Below, piece by piece: positions 1-12,244 of a stretch of 64,000 bases of DNA (within the stretch, counting starts at the first letter, position 1; the number at the start of each line of letters is the position of its first letter). The notes under the pieces are model-generated. The model was not told the DNA's origin and made no database searches. It was given only the letters and a program-made list of their open reading frames with translations. The position numbers were made by a program, and so were the translations under genes. Source of the stretch: Heterocephalus glaber (lineage: Eukaryota; Chordata; Mammalia; Rodentia; Bathyergidae); assembly GCF_000247695.1 (NCBI RefSeq), contig NW_004624743.1, forward strand, positions 2,643,368-2,707,367, given 5' to 3'.

Positions 1-100
1 TATAGAAATTTCTTGTATTACTATTAAGAACCAACAGTTCTGTTCTTAAGTTTTTACTTAAGAGAAATGAAAACACATGCTCACAATAGATTTGTACATA

Positions 101-2777
101 CAGGTTGACTGTCCCTTATCTGAAATTCTTGGGACCAGAAGTGTTTCAGATTTTGGTTTGAAATCCACTTGATCTGGAAAGAGGATGGCTACTCCTAGTT
201 TTTGGGGGGTTCCTGTTACATGTAGTATTGTTTTCCACCCTTTAACTTCAGTCTATGAGTTTCTTTTTAGTAAGTGTATTTCTTGTATGCAGCATATTGT
301 TGGATCTTGTTTCTTGACCCATTCTGCCAGTCTATTTCTTTTGATTGGTGAATTGAGACCATTAACTTTGATGGTTACATATTGACTTATCATTGTCATG
401 ACTTTTTCTTTTTGTTGGATTCTCCCCCTTTGCATTTAATTTCTTGTCATGCACAATGAATTCATTCTGCTGAGCTTCCTGGGGTTGTGATCCTCATTGT
501 CTTTTCCTAGGGTATTGTCTAAAAATTTTTGGAGTGCTGGTTTGGTATTCATGAAATTCCTAAGGTGCTCTTTGTCATAAAAGTATCTTATTTCACCATC
601 GATTTTGAAAGATAGTTTTATAGAGTACATCAGTCTGGGTTGGAGGCTGTTTTCCTTTAGGGCTTGAAATACATCACTCCAAGCTCTTCTTGTCCTGAGG
701 GTTTGCACTGAGAACTCTGCTGCGATTCTGATGGGCTTTCCTTTGTAGGTGATTTGTTTCTTTTCTCTAACCGTTTGTAGAATTTTGTTCTTCTGTTGGA
801 TTTCTGGAATCTTACTATTATATGCCTATGTATAGATTTTTTTTAATCATGGCTAGTTGGAGTCCTATATGCCTCCCTTATCTGTATGTCAAATTCTTTT
901 CCTGTGCTTGGGAAGTTTTCTGCCATCACTTCTGTGAACGGATTTTTATGTTGTGTGTACTCTCTCCTGTTTCTTCATTGACTCGGATCAGTCTTATGTT
1001 ATTCTTCTTTGCATCGTGTAGCAGCTGCTGGATTGATTTCTCATGGTTCCTTACTATTTTAAAGAAATTTTTCTTTTCCTGATCACTAATTGAAATCTAA
1101 TCTTCTATATCTGAAATTCTGTCCTCACATTGGCTCATTCTGCTGTGTAAACTTTCAATGGAGTTTTTAACCTCCTGGAAATCCCTTTGGATCTGTTTCA
1201 TGGATTCCATTTGTTTCCTATGTTGGGATTCCATGATATTCCTCAGCTCCTCTATTTTTTAATCTGTGTCTGCTCTAGATTTATTAATCATGTCTTGCAC
1301 TATGAGTCCAATCTCTGCTGCTCTCTGAGGAATTATTTCTGATTTCATTTTTTCCAGATCCTCTTTTGTTGCCAGTTCAGGAGTCCAGGTGGTTGAATAT
1401 CAGATTGTTCCATCTCATTTCCCTTTGGGGTTGCCTTAGGTGATCTGGAAGTCTGGTTTTGAGAATTGTTTATGTGTCTTCTCATTTCAACAGATGCAAC
1501 CTGTTGTGCCTTTGTTGAGGCAACTTTTTACTCATCCAGGGGTCTTCAATTCTTAGCAAGCCACAGAGCTGCATTTTCTCTGCTGCTCACCAGAACACTA
1601 ATTCCTGGGTTCAGAAAGGTGGCCTTCTGGATCCCTGAGCTGCCCTGTTGTCTGGGTGGGCTTCTGGCTGGGGCCTGTGCACACTTGGGATAATATCTAG
1701 GTGTGCCAGTGGCTAGGGCCCCTATATAGCTGTTGTTTGGGAGGGCCTTTGGCTGGGGGCTGTGCACCCCAGTTCTGTTGTGTGAGCAAGCTTCTGGCTA
1801 GGGTCTCGTGTACTTACTGATGGCATTGGGGTGAAACTCTGGCTGTTGCTTGTGTGCCTGTGCAGCTCTTTTCCAGGCAGGCCCTTGACTTGGGCCAGTG
1901 TGCTCCAGCCTCTGGGGTTGGGGCGGAGGCCTGGCCAGGATCTGCTTGCAGCCACACTGCTCTGGTCCACACCGCTGCTCCCCCAACTGAGGTGGTCTAG
2001 TGTGCCTTTATTGCAGAGATTTTCTTCACTTTTCTGGTGGGCTTTCATTTTCATCAAGGGGCCTCAGAGAGGCACTCTTTCTGTTGTTCACTTCTACTCT
2101 ATCTTCTCAAGCTCAGAACAATATTCTTTATGACCCCTGCAACTCTGCATTGTAGATCCAGGTAATGGCTCGGCCCAGCTGGTGGAGGAGGGGTGCTGGC
2201 TCCCACACGGCTCACCTCCTTGGCGTTCTGCGGCAGTGGTATGGCAGCCCAAGAGGCTCACCTCCTTGGTGCTCTGGGGCGGTGGTCAATAAATAGAATT
2301 TTAAAAATAGTATTGGCTCAGGTCATGACAGTAACTGAATTCTGTGGTTTCTGCATTGTGAAGAGCTCCATGGGATTAACTACATTTTTTAGTTACAGAC
2401 CCTTTGCTTTGAATTAGGTTTCAACCAATTTAAAATGACCTTCATGTTTGATAAATGAATGAAAGAATATATAAATTTTAGTTGAGGACATTTGGTATTT
2501 TCTTATATAATATGAGAATTATTTCATTCATTGTACTCAGGGCTGTGCAGTCAGTAACCCTGCATATAGTTTCAGCATGTCTAATTTGAATATCTGAAAC
2601 CTGAAGTGCTTCCAGCTCCAAAACTTTTGAGCACCCAAAGTTCTGGATTTTGGAGCATTTTGGATTTCATATTTTCAGATGAGGGATGCTAACTGGCAAA
2701 GTCTATGAAAATATTCCCAAATCCAAATATGAAACACTTCTGGTCCCATGCATTTTGGATAAGAGGAATTCAGCCTG
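101..2777. mobile_element. TcMar/Tigger-like DNA element, interrupted by L1
   Basis: The left end starts CAGGTTGACTGTCCCTTATC after TA (99-100). The right end, read on the minus strand, starts CAGGCTGAATTCCTCTTATC and is followed by TA (2778-2779). Both ends continue into a shared GGGACCAGAAGTG motif, so these are terminal inverted repeats with a TA target duplication, as in Tc1/mariner elements. A further internal end-like stretch (about 2600-2695) lies tail to tail with the right end. The family name (Tigger7-like) is from memory and uncertain. Confidence 0.6.
190..2290 (-). mobile_element. LINE-1 5' part: 5'UTR, ORF1, start of ORF2
   Basis: On the minus strand, 436-708 encodes the C-terminal part of L1 ORF1 (motifs RRAWSDVFQALKE and KLSFKIDGEI). 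It is followed at 253-435 by the N-terminal start of L1 ORF2, recognisable by VNGLNSPIKRNRLAEWVKKQ. The GC-richer part, about 1460-2290, would be the L1 5'UTR. ORF2 stops after its first few dozen codons at the junction with the DNA element near 185, so the reverse transcriptase is absent here. Stops and frame breaks show it is dead. Confidence 0.75.
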
Positions 2778-3224
2778 TATTTAGAAAGAGAGATCTATTT
2801 TGTATATTTTAAAAATTAATTCTCCATCTGTATTTGAAAAGTAATTAATGATTTGGTTAATTTGCCACAACTAAGAGAAACTAATACATTTGAGAAAGCA
2901 CTGGATGTTGAACCATGTACAATTTAATCTTGTAATTAATTATGAAGGCTTTGACACATAACTAGGAGGCATGGCATGGTTAACAACATACTTAAAGGAT
3001 TTATTTCATAAGCATGAACTTTGGGTTCCAAATCCTCTCAAAACCAACACCTGTCCTAACACCGTGACAGGAGAGCACTGCTCATGACTGACTCGATTAT
3101 GCTTGCTTCCACTAGCTCCCAATTCTTCCTCCTTTGTGCTGTGACTGCTACGCATTTTACATCCATAAATGTTATAAAACTCAGCACTACAGGGCTACAG
3201 TTTTTGCTTATATAATCTTGTTAA

Positions 3225-3395
3225 GAGAAGAAAATCTTTTGCAAATAGGAAGAGGGCCAAGACATGGAGCGAGGTGTAGGGAGGAGAAGGGGACGTGAAA
3301 AGAATCAAGATGTGACCCCAATTCCCCACTGTGAATGTAACCTTATGTATTGCAAACATGGATTAGTGAAAATATAAATTCAAACAATTTCTTAA
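3225..3395 (+). mobile_element. L1 3'UTR fragment
   Basis: The stretch with AGAGGGCCAAGACATGG and TGCAAACATGGATTAGTG recurs with changes at about 30720-30880 and 44320-44440, each following L1 ORF2-tail-like sequence. I take it as the 3'UTR of a lineage-specific L1. Confidence 0.55.
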
Positions 3396-3499
3396 ATATT
3401 CTTTGTATTTACCATGCATGGAAGTTTTCATTGTGTGTGTTGGGGAATTGAATTATCTTTTGATATTATTTCCTGACGAACTTCCTTTGCTATATCTTA

Positions 3500-4480
3500 T
3501 TAGGCAGATTTACTAGCAAGTAACTCTCTCACTCTATTTCCCTGAGAATATATTTATATTACCTTCATTTTTGGAGGATAGTTTTGCTGAGTATGGAATC
3601 TATGAGGGTTTTCCCCCAGCACTTTGACCGTGTTTCTCTGCTACCTTCTGGGTTGTTTCCTGTTTGTGTGAAGAGCCCTTCATATGTTGCTTCTCCTAAG
3701 ATTGTCTCCTTGCTTTTGGGTGTCAGCCATTTGCCCAGATGTGGATCTCTCTGCCTTAGGGTTTGCTGAGCTTCTTGGATCTGGAGATTAATATTTTCCG
3801 TCAAAGTTTGGAAGATTTCAGCCAAGATGTCCTTGACTATCCCACCCGCCCCTTTCTCTCTGCTTTCCTCCTCAGAGTCCTGTTCCCCATATGCCGGGAC
3901 AGGTGAGGTGGTTCTGCAAGCCTGGGCCTCCTTTTCTCTGTTTTTTCCTCCTTCTTCCAAAGATTGAATGCTTTCTATTGTACATCTTCAGATCCACCCG
4001 TTCTTTGTACTGCTGTCTCCTATCTAGTGCGGAGCCCAGCTAATGACCTTTTTTATTTCCAGTATTGTACATAGCAACTCCAGAATTTCTATTTGCTTCT
4101 TTCTACATCTTTGTATTCTTTTACTGAGATTTTATTGCAGAGTCATTGTCATAAGTTTTCCCTTTTAATTCTGTAACCATAGTTTTAATCCTTTGAGCCT
4201 ATTTATAATATTTGCTTTGAATTCTCTGTAAATCCAACAGCTGGGCCCTCTCAGCGTCAGTTTTCATTACTGACATTTCCTCCATGAGTATCCATCACAC
4301 TTTTTTGTTTCTTTGTATGTCTCATAAATTTCTTTGAAAATGAGTTTGGATAATGTATTAAAAGAATTCTGGATTTCTTGTAATTCAGGGTTGTCTCCTT
4401 GTGATTATTGCTGTTGTTTTTGTTTATTTTGGTAAACTTCCTAGGCTTTATCTGCAGAATTCATCTACCCTGTGCATGTG
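3500..4480 (-). mobile_element. antisense LINE- or ERV-internal-like repeat, family unsure
   Basis: The T-rich plus strand (for example TTGCTGAGTATGGAATCTATG, about 3583-3603) and the frame on the minus strand at 3565-3960 look like old autonomous-repeat sequence in reverse orientation. I cannot name the family. No intact protein is present. Confidence 0.35.
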
Positions 4481-4689
4481 GACGCTGATGTCTCTGTTAT
4501 TTGTTTTTAATTCTTATTTCTCATTCTTTGCCTGCTTTCCTTGAGGTTGCCCAGCTTTGCCTACAGCTTGCTGGTTTGCCAGTGAGCAGGCCAAACTTAG
4601 AGTCAAATGCCCCAAGCCCAGGATGCCTCCCCCTTCTGCTGAAGGCTGTGCCTGGGTGAGTGGCACCCCAGAAATGAGACCGGGTCTGG

Positions 4690-4945
4690 TCAGAAGAGGC
4701 TGTCACTGTGGGAGTGACCCGGGAGGGTACATCTCCCTTCCCACCTCTTCCCTTGACTCTCTGCTTCCTGTCTGCCTTGCCATGAGCAGCTCTCCTCTGG
4801 CCTGCCCCTCTGCCAGGCAACCCTGTCTTGGAGCCAGGTAATTATGGACTGATCCTCCACAAGCCATGAGCCAAAAGCAACCTGTCCACCTAAGATGTGA
4901 GTGTCAGGTATTTTTATGACAGCAATGAGGAAAGTGACTAATATA
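4690..4945 (+). mobile_element. MaLR-like LTR, copy 1
   Basis: It carries the typical 3' layout of MaLR LTRs and ends in GAGGAAAGTGACTAATAT. The same family occurs in reverse at about 26545-26880, 40305-40560 and 40695-41035, where the start reads TGTCTTAGTCACTTTC. The assignment to ERVL-MaLR comes from the family's general layout. Confidence 0.5.
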
Positions 4946-5119
4946 CCGACTCTTGTCATCTTTGGGTTATACATTATGTTTCAAAATGTTGGAAATCCAC
5001 CCGTATGTTAATTCAGTAACTTGAAATTGAGGACAAGTCCTTATTTTAATGGATTAACCAGATTATTTAATTTTTTCAAAGTTACAATGACAGTTCTTGA
5101 CTGACTCTGATTCTTACAG

Positions 5120-5217
5120 GAACATCCAATACTAGGACAACCCTTTTTTGTACTTCACCCTTGCAAGACCACTGAATTCATGGCTCCAGTATTAAAGAAT
5201 TCCCAGAAAATCAATAG
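5120..5217 (+). CDS. ATG10: ATG10 penultimate coding exon
   Basis: This 98-nt exon begins at a codon boundary (GAA) and ends two bases into a codon. It encodes the strand with the FFVLHPC catalytic motif and the following PVLKNSQKIN helix start. The acceptor TTCTTACAG and donor GTAAGA are both strong. Confidence 0.93.
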
Positions 5218-5955
5218 GTAAGAAACACCTTCGAGATACATTGGCCTCTTCTCTGATTTCAAAAGTGTAAATCTTTTTATGTGACTCTAAAAGCCAGGCT
5301 GAAGAAGAAATATTCTTTGTAATAATAATAATAGCTAACATGTATTGATTTTTTCTGTGTGCTAGGTGTTGTTCTAAGAGTTTTAGATATATTAGCACAT
5401 TGGATTTTTATAGCACCCTATGAGCTAGGTACCATTATTTTACCCAGTTTACAGAGGAGGAAGCCAGAGCAGAGAGGAGCTCAGTCACACGGTAAAAAGT
5501 GGTGGGGCTGGGACTTGCATCCACAAGTATCTATCTCAGAGCCTGGCTCTCAGCCATTTCGCTCTGCGGCCTTCATCAATGCCAGCAATTTCAAGTGGAG
5601 GCCTTTTGTCATCACAGGGAGTCAGGAACCCTGTGTCCAGAGCCCTTCACCTCCCTGAGGGAGGGGTCCTCACATGCTCTCCGGTCCTCAGCTCCTTGTG
5701 GGTGAAGGGTCTGGCATCTGGATGGGAGACTCCAGGGAGGTCGAAAGCCTCATTTCTGTCCCTGCTGCTGCCCGAGTGGTTTCCACCGTTCATCCAGAAG
5801 CTGTCACAGAGGCAGTAACGGTGCCTGCATCTCCTTCATTTCCCAGAACCGTCAACTACATCACATCATGGCTGAGCATTGTGGGGCCGGCTGTGGGGCT
5901 GAATCTACCTCTGAGTTATGCCAAGGCCACCTCTCGTGATGAAGATGCTGACTGA
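5120..5955 (+). CDS. ATG10: ATG10, C-terminal two coding exons (5' part outside window)
   Basis: ATG10 is the E2-like enzyme that receives ATG12 from ATG7 and passes it to ATG5, an early step of autophagosome formation in the cytosol. Coding exons are 5120-5217 and 5847-5955, joined through a codon split 2+1. Together they give the last 68 residues. The first exon carries the HPC motif, whose cysteine (codon 5162-5164) corresponds to the catalytic Cys166 of the human 220-residue enzyme. The last exon encodes VNYITSWLSIVGPAVGLNLP and ends with TGA at 5953-5955. Flanking sites are canonical: TTCTTACAG before 5120, GTAAGA after 5217, TTTCCCAG before 5847. The family match rests on remembered human sequence and on synteny with RPS23 and ATP6AP1L. 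The N-terminal two thirds must lie upstream of the window. Confidence 0.93.
5330..5590 (+). repeat. MIR SINE
   Basis: Within the last ATG10 intron, the core TTTACAGAGGAGGAAGCCAG, preceded by CACCCTATGAGCTAGGTACC and followed by CTCAGTCACACGGTAAAAAG, matches the conserved MIR core. It sits about 250 bases before the last exon. Confidence 0.8.
5847..5955 (+). CDS. ATG10: ATG10 terminal coding exon
   Basis: The exon begins one base before a codon boundary, completing an AGA arginine codon where the human enzyme, from memory, has lysine. It encodes the conserved C-terminal segment and ends in SRDEDAD, which is about one residue shorter than I recall for human. The acceptor is a pyrimidine-rich TTTCCCAG. 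Confidence 0.93.
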
Positions 5956-8395
5956 AGGGTAAGCAAAGTGTGTGTGTCAGGGTCTGCCGTCACGGTGTCC
6001 CTGCTGTAAGGCAGGTTTGCTGTTGGCATCACGGGCTGAGTGCTGCTCTGCTCTTCACTCATCCAGCAGCACCCACCTGGTGCTTTAGGAAGCATTGGAT
6101 TGGATGGTTTCATTTTAGTATTGCTACTCTCGAAATAAGTCTTTACTGCTTGGTGAACCTTTCCTACCTCTTGGTTCTTGTTTTGTTCTTGCTCTCAGAT
6201 TCTCCTGTTGCGCTCAGCATTGCGGCAGGAAGAAATCCCTCAGCGTACCTGGCCAGCCGTTCTCATGCCTGCGCTGTGCAGCATTCCTGCCACCGCAAGG
6301 CCACATGGGTTGCTCCCCCTGGAAGAAAATGCCTGCTGCAACTGATATTTGATATATTGAATGTTTAGAAGAGTCCTGTCAAGAACTCTTATTATCTAGA
6401 GGTAACAGTGGGCAGTATTATACAGATACTCCCAGAATGCTCACCTTTGTATATCTGATTGTTACTTGCTCAGTCTGTAAATAAGTTTAACAGCCAGTCA
6501 GAGCTCAGATGAGCTCATCTGGAAGGATTGTCTGCTTGCTTGGTTTCTCTGTACATTCCAAGGGACCAACCCTGGGGAAGTCTAACTGGCTCCTTGGACT
6601 GCCTGGACTCACTTTCCTCAGTGAAGGGTGCAGGAGGCAGCATCACTGGGGCTGCAGATGCTGGCCACTTCCCGAAGCAGGCTCTCAAGTGACTCTGTCG
6701 CCCACCCAGGATCCCGGAGGGGCTGGCCTGGACCTCCTTGTGCGGTGGTGCTGATGTGTTTCACTGTCCGCCAGCCCCTTCAGGGTCTGTGCAGGGCGCG
6801 CTCCCTCCCCGCTGTCTGCTGGGGCAGATGCTCCTTGACTGTCTGTGGGGCTTCGCCCTGCTGCACCCACGGCCAGGTGAAAGCGTCCTAAGCTGCAGTG
6901 CATTTGCTCCCCTGCCCTGTGAAGGTCACGGCTGAGCCTCACTTGCCTCCCTTGTGCTCTGAGCTCTCGCCGAGCTCCGGGTGGGCGAATCGTGAGCACA
7001 AAGCCCCTCACAGAGCGCTGCATCCCCAGGCCACGCAGCAGGCCTTGTGTGGTGGTGCAAAGCAGAGCCAAAATTCGACAGCACCTACCACACTCCAGGA
7101 GTGGGCGGGACTACGTGTCCCTACTGGAAACAGCCTGTTCTGAGGGCAAAGGGCAGCTCCTGAGTGACAGTGGACAGTGACTGGCAGGGCCGGCTCCCAG
7201 GCTGCTGCCGCTCCAACACAGTCTCTCCCCGACTCCCACCGAAACGTGATTCCCAGGGCCGGGTGTGTGGACAGTGGGGAAGGCACGGCTGGACAGTAGG
7301 CTGGGCAGCCCGCCCCAGTCCCTGCTGGACACCACAGAGCAGCCAAGGGCTTGGGGCGGAGTAAACTTCTTTCCTTACAAACTACCCGCTCTGCAGTGTT
7401 GGTCACAGCGACAGAGAGCGGACCGGACGAAGACCGTGGCCCCGGGGGTCAGAGATGGTGAGGGGTCCCCCCGGCGGACCCCGGCCACACCGGCCTCCTG
7501 CAGCCACAGTACAGTGGGGGCGGCAGAGGCGGGAGAGGGTTACCACAGACTGCTGGAGGCGGGCGGAGCCCTGAAATGCCGCGCTGCAACGCCCAGGCTC
7601 AGCCCAGAGCGCTGTGTGCTTGCTGGCACTTTGGTGTTTGCCACTGAAATGCTTTCAGCTTCTTTGAGGGGTTCCCCTCCCTCTCCTCCCGTAAACGCAG
7701 ACCTCTCGGCGCCCTGTATTTCCGGTGTGAGTACGCGTATACGTGCGATTAATGTGCCGTCCAGCCGAGGCCCGGGTCAGGAATCCCGGCTGTCTGGTGC
7801 CAGCCGTCCTAGGTAGCAGATTCTGATCGTCTATCAATTTGAGACCAGTTTTGTTTTACTGAAAAGTTTAAAAAATATTTGTTTCTCTCTGCTTAATGAA
7901 GACCTAAAGCTTCACTAGTGGCGCCGTGGAGCCCGGAAGGCCTGTACCCCCGGGAGCTCCGTCTGCTTCCCAGCTGCACATTCAGGATTTGCCCACTTAA
8001 AAATCTCCTAATGTTTGGTTGATAAAAACAAATGTCCCGCTTTAAAAATGCGGCTGCCCTGGCGGCTGGAGCCGGGCGGCCAGTCCGTGTCTGCTCCGCG
8101 CTGACACCGAGAGGCTTCCCCTGGCTCCTGGTGCCCCCGCGTGGGTCGGGCGGTGCCACCCCAACCTCTGCGCCGTGAAGCTGGGCCGCTCGGGCTGATT
8201 TTCTCCCTCTCCTTCCTATAAAATGACGCCCGCAAAACAGCATAAAGCTGAATGTGCTACGTGAAGAGCTCAGTGGGATCGGGCATGGAGGCCGCGGCCG
8301 CGCTCCTGGGCATCCCTGGTGCTCCCCGGCCTGGCCCGGCCCGTTGATCACATTCGTTCCCCACAGCTCTGGACCCAGTTACTTCAACCTAGTCT
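5956..8395 (+). other. ATG10 3'UTR and downstream DNA
   Basis: The sequence after the ATG10 stop should hold its 3'UTR, but I see no convincing AATAAA in the first several hundred bases. AAATAAG near 6478 is only a weak candidate. GC content rises from about 6600 to 8350. Long open frames there on both strands are most simply explained by GC-rich composition. An LTR end is present at about 7090-7435. Confidence 0.4.
7090..7435 (+). mobile_element. MaLR-like LTR 3' part
   Basis: GAGTAAACTTCTTTCCTTAC followed by ACAGCGACAGAGAGCGGACC resembles the TAAACTTCTTT...GCAACAGAAAATGGAC end of MaLR LTRs. The 5' boundary is not clear. Confidence 0.45.
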
Positions 8396-8399
8396 ACAG

Positions 8400-8515
8400 G
8401 ATCGCAGTAAGTTTTCCAGGCAGGCCTGGAACCCACTAGGTGGCCCAGGCTGGCCTTGAACTTGCGGTGGGTGATCCTCCTGCCTCAGCCTCCCGAGTGC
8501 TCCACCACACCAGGC
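8400..8515 (-). repeat. B1-like SINE (7SL-derived)
   Basis: The plus strand reads GATCCTCCTGCCTCAGCCTC followed by CCGAGTGCTCCACCACACC, the reverse of the B1 body. The Pol III direction is minus. Confidence 0.8.
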
Positions 8516-9565
8516 TTCCTTTGTCACAAACCCAGCTCAGACCAGGGGAGGCCCGGATGGCCAGCTGCCTGTCTGTTGCTCACTATACTCGGGCATCATG
8601 AGCTTGGCAGCGTCCGGCCTTCACTGAGCCCTCCTCCTGTTCAGAGGCCAGAGTCGGGATTTCCCGAGCCGACCCTTCAGGGATGGCACGTGTGCACAAG
8701 AGTTGCAGCCTGGGCTCCCTTGGGCTGGTCCCTGGCTAGGAGCAGAGGCCTGGGGGACTTAGACCCAGCAGAGCAGAGGCCCGGCCCATCGGTGGGCCGC
8801 TGCCTAGGAGCAGGAGGTTGACAGAGCAAAACCGCGGCCTGCCTAGCAGGAGCTAAGATCTGGAGGAAAACAAGGTCAGCGGTGAGTTTCCTCCTCTCCC
8901 TCCGTGACAGGGACAGGTTTAGCTGGTTGTGAGAGCCCGGCCCTGCACCGTTCACAGAGCTCCTACTCCGAGGGGGCTTTCATCTGGGGTCACAGTGCCA
9001 GAGGAGGTGTATGAAGTGTCCTCGCGGCTGTCTGTCACGCCTGTGCCAAGTGAAAGCCCTCACGGATGTGGGTCAGCTCTGTCTCCCCGCCCCCCCTCTT
9101 TCTCTGAGCCCCAGGCCCGGGCAGGGCCCGGATGCAAGGAGGAGCCCTGAGCTGTAAGCTTGGGGACAGCAGGCTGCTGGTGGGTGGAGATGTGAGAGGG
9201 CTTCAGGGAAGCGGATGCACGGAGCCTTGCAGAGTTTAGGCTTGGGCAGGCCCTGAGAACCTGTTCTCGTGCGCTACCTAGGAGGAAATGTCACAGCCCG
9301 GCTGGTCTGCCGGCGTATGGCTGTGCTTTCTTTAAAAAAGCGGATTGCATTGCACATAGGAAAAGCAGTGTCATTTGGTGAGACTCTGGCTCCCACCATG
9401 GTCATTAATCACATTTCATGGGTCACGTTCCGTGTGCTTGCTCAGGCGCACGCGCAATGCCCCGCTGCACACCCAGGCTAGAGGTACACGCTTCTCTATG
9501 TGGTCTGTCCTCACCCAAGTGCCGACACAGAATGTGACTGTATCCTTATGTGTGAGTGCACGTAT
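8516..9565. other. GC-rich intergenic DNA without a recognised gene
   Basis: I find no exon with convincing splice sites, no homology I recognise, and only short open frames in this stretch. Confidence 0.5.
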
Positions 9566-9569
9566 GTGG

Positions 9570-9910
9570 GTCCACAGTGTGATGTCATTGAATAAAAACC
9601 ATTCAGTACGGTAAAAGACACATTGCCATGAATCCCCTCAAAATCCTCCCCCTTTGTTTGGACACACTCATCCACGGTTCTTGCTGCTTTCTGCAGCAGC
9701 TCCGAAGTCCTATTTCGTGAGGGTCTTTAGTTGTACTGTCCTGGCTGCCTTCATGTCTAGAATGCATTCAAAACCTTTCCCTTTCACGCTCATTTGACTT
9801 TGGGGAAGAATCAAAAGTCGCAGGGTTCCAGGTCCCGCAGATGAGGTCACAGGGCCGTGTTTTTACTAGCCTGCCGTTCCATTAGATGGCGCTGGGCGGC
9901 AGCATTCACG
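9570..9910 (-). mobile_element. mariner-type fragment, copy A
   Basis: The stretch holding TTTCTGCAGCAGCTCCGAAG and GTGAGGGTCTTTAGTTG also occurs, changed, at about 41810-41980, where a mariner transposase-like C terminus follows. Both copies share a lead-in of the type AATAAAAAC...AGTA(C)GGTAAAAGA. Internal deletions are likely. Confidence 0.5.
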
Positions 9911-11600
9911 TATTTTTTTTATCACACCTCAGAGAGACACTCAGGAAAGAGGACTCTCCAGGACTGCTGCAGAAAGTGTAGAGGGCGATGGGATGAGCGC
10001 CTTTGAAGTGAGGGGACAATTTTGGGGAGGATCGTGGCAATCTGTCTTCCATTGTAATCCATGCTCAGATTTATCGGTTCGCCAGCCATCTACTTTGCTC
10101 CCCCTGCTGGACGGAATCTGCGCCTGTGTAGGCGGGCACACGTGTCTGTGTGCACACGGGCTGCTTGGCAAGGGAGCAGAGATGTCAACCTGGTGCACAA
10201 ACCAGCTCCCTCCCTCGCTGAGAGCCTCCCATCTCCTGCTGCCCCAGCCTCACTTGCTGGGGACCTCTCCAGAAGGAACCGAAAGTACCTAGCTATGCTT
10301 GTACCGGCCCTGGGCTACTTTCATGGGCAGATGCATCTCTGAGACCGCTCCTATGGGTTTCTATAGGGCTCATCTGTGAAAACGTTTCACATTTTCGGTC
10401 TTAAATTGGTTAGTGTTCTTTAAAGCAGTACTTCGATGTCAGGCCCTCGCACCGATTTACCTTTCGTGTTGTCAGTAGCGACATCTAGTGGTCCCGTCCT
10501 GAGCACCCTGTTTTCTCCATCTTTAGAACCTAAATGCGGGGATTTTAGAGATCACCCAAGTTCCATTTTATAAATGATTAAATATGAACTGAAAATTCAT
10601 GTCTTATATTCAGATTCTCACCACATAATAAATATTACCATGCAACTCTTCGAATAAGCCACTACGAACCATGAAGTGGACAAAGCCTGCCCTGAGACGT
10701 TAACAGGAAGTCTCAGCTCAGTACATCTAGGGCTTTGGCACATTATTTGCATGGTGCCTGGTATTTGGTAACACTCCATCAATTTCTGTTCAGTGTTTGA
10801 ATGTGTGGGTGATCACAGAGCCCAGGGAGAGAATCCCAGCCGGTGTGGGACTTGAAGGAACCATGGAGAGTTAGTAAGAGTAGAAGGTCAAGACCATGTA
10901 AGGTAGGTGCCGTGGCAGGCTGAAAATGGACCCAAGAATGGGATCCAACACACACCCTCCAAGGGTGACTATGTGGAGTTTCTAGGGGACTCATCGGGTG
11001 AGGGTTTATTGGATAGATTAGAAAGAAGAGAGACTGGATGAAGGGCAAGAAGCCAAAGTAGTAATGAGATGGGGAGTTCCCAAGTTAGGAAGGGGACAGA
11101 TGAAAGAAACCAGTGCCCTAGACCAATGTAACAGACCTGTGGCGCACACTCCACGGCGGGCTGTTTGTATCACTGAAAGCTCTACAGGGTTCGCCGTCAC
11201 CACCCTGGACCCTTTGAGGACAGGAGCTGGGTGAGAGAGAGGACGGGAAGCCCCTGTTCCTGTCTCTCGGGTTCCATAGCGGGGTCCTTACTCCAGCTAA
11301 GGTGGCTCCCCTTTCCCCACTCCGCAGCACCAGGGGCCAAACTTGTGATCTGCTGGGGAGAGCACCCACCCTGTCCTCTAAGATCGCTTTCTCCAGTGCA
11401 AGCAGCAGAGTGAGATGGACAATCTCCAGAAGCTCCTCCTTCAGTAGGTCCAGAGGAAGAGTCCCCAGCCTCTTTCCTTTCCGTGAGACAAGATAGCTAA
11501 ACAGTTAGGGGCACTGTGCAGCCAGCTGCCCAGAGGGAGTGGATTTTCATCTCCATGCCCAACATGGGCCAATCCCTTGAACACAAACCAGACACCAGCT
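9911..11600. other. intergenic DNA, nothing recognised
   Basis: I see no gene, RNA gene or clear repeat here. Open frames are short and on both strands. Confidence 0.45.
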
Positions 11601-11604
11601 GCAG

Positions 11605-11860
11605 GCTGTGGTTTGAATGTGTCTCCCAAAGATCCATGTTGGGAGTTAGTCAGCACTGAAACAGTACTGACAGGACAGACTGAAAGGAGAGGTTAGGTCA
11701 TGCTAGCGAGGGCCAAAGCTGCCTCCTGTGACTACTGTCTCACTGTCTCACGTGCTGCTTCCCACCAGGAAGCCCTCATGATACTGAGCTGCTGAGCTCC
11801 GACTTCCCAGCCTCCAGAACCATGGGCCAACAATTCCTGGTCATTACATAGATATATGTA
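11605..11860 (+). mobile_element. MaLR-like LTR
   Basis: It starts TGTGGTTTGAATGTGTCTCC, followed by CCAAAGATCCATGTTGG, the well-known opening of mammalian MaLR LTRs. It runs to the usual CAGCCTCCAGAACCATGG segment. The 3' end is missing. Confidence 0.7.
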
Positions 11861-12244
11861 TACATATACTGCGCAGTGGGCCAGCCTTCTGCTCATTATC
11901 AATTTCCCAGTGTGGGGTTTACTGGAATAGTAACATAAAGCAGGTCAAGACACTCTGCATGCAGCTTACTTATGCACACGGTGCTGATACCACAAGTTCT
12001 CCTCTGCACCATGGACCATCGAGGCATGAGAAAGACCTGGTGTGGGAGGAAGCACCCCAGCCTCCTCCAAGGACCATTACCCCGAGGGACTGCAGTGCGG
12101 GCTAGGGGAGGCCTGGGCTCTTCCTCTAAGCCTGCAGGTATTCACAAAGATCACTCCAACATAACTGCAGCTAAAATGTGGGTGGATTTCTGTATTCTCA
12201 TTTAAGCATTGAATTAGGGTCTTTCTGCATATCTATTTTTTCGA

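Larger units (their letters stand above)
1..5119 (+). other. ATG10: ATG10 intron (3' part)
   Basis: This stretch precedes the penultimate ATG10 exon and I see no exon of the gene in it, so it is read as the 3' part of an intron. It is filled with repeats: a DNA element interrupted by L1 (101-2777), an L1 3' tail (about 3225-3395), an antisense LINE- or LTR-internal-like stretch (about 3500-4480) and an LTR (about 4690-4945). Between 2780 and 3220 I see only AT-rich sequence with no recognisable feature. Confidence 0.75.

Noticed and set aside
7008..7816. Several 130-180-codon frames in the GC-rich stretch after ATG10
   Set aside because: They overlap each other on both strands, include an LTR end, and show no domain or splice context.
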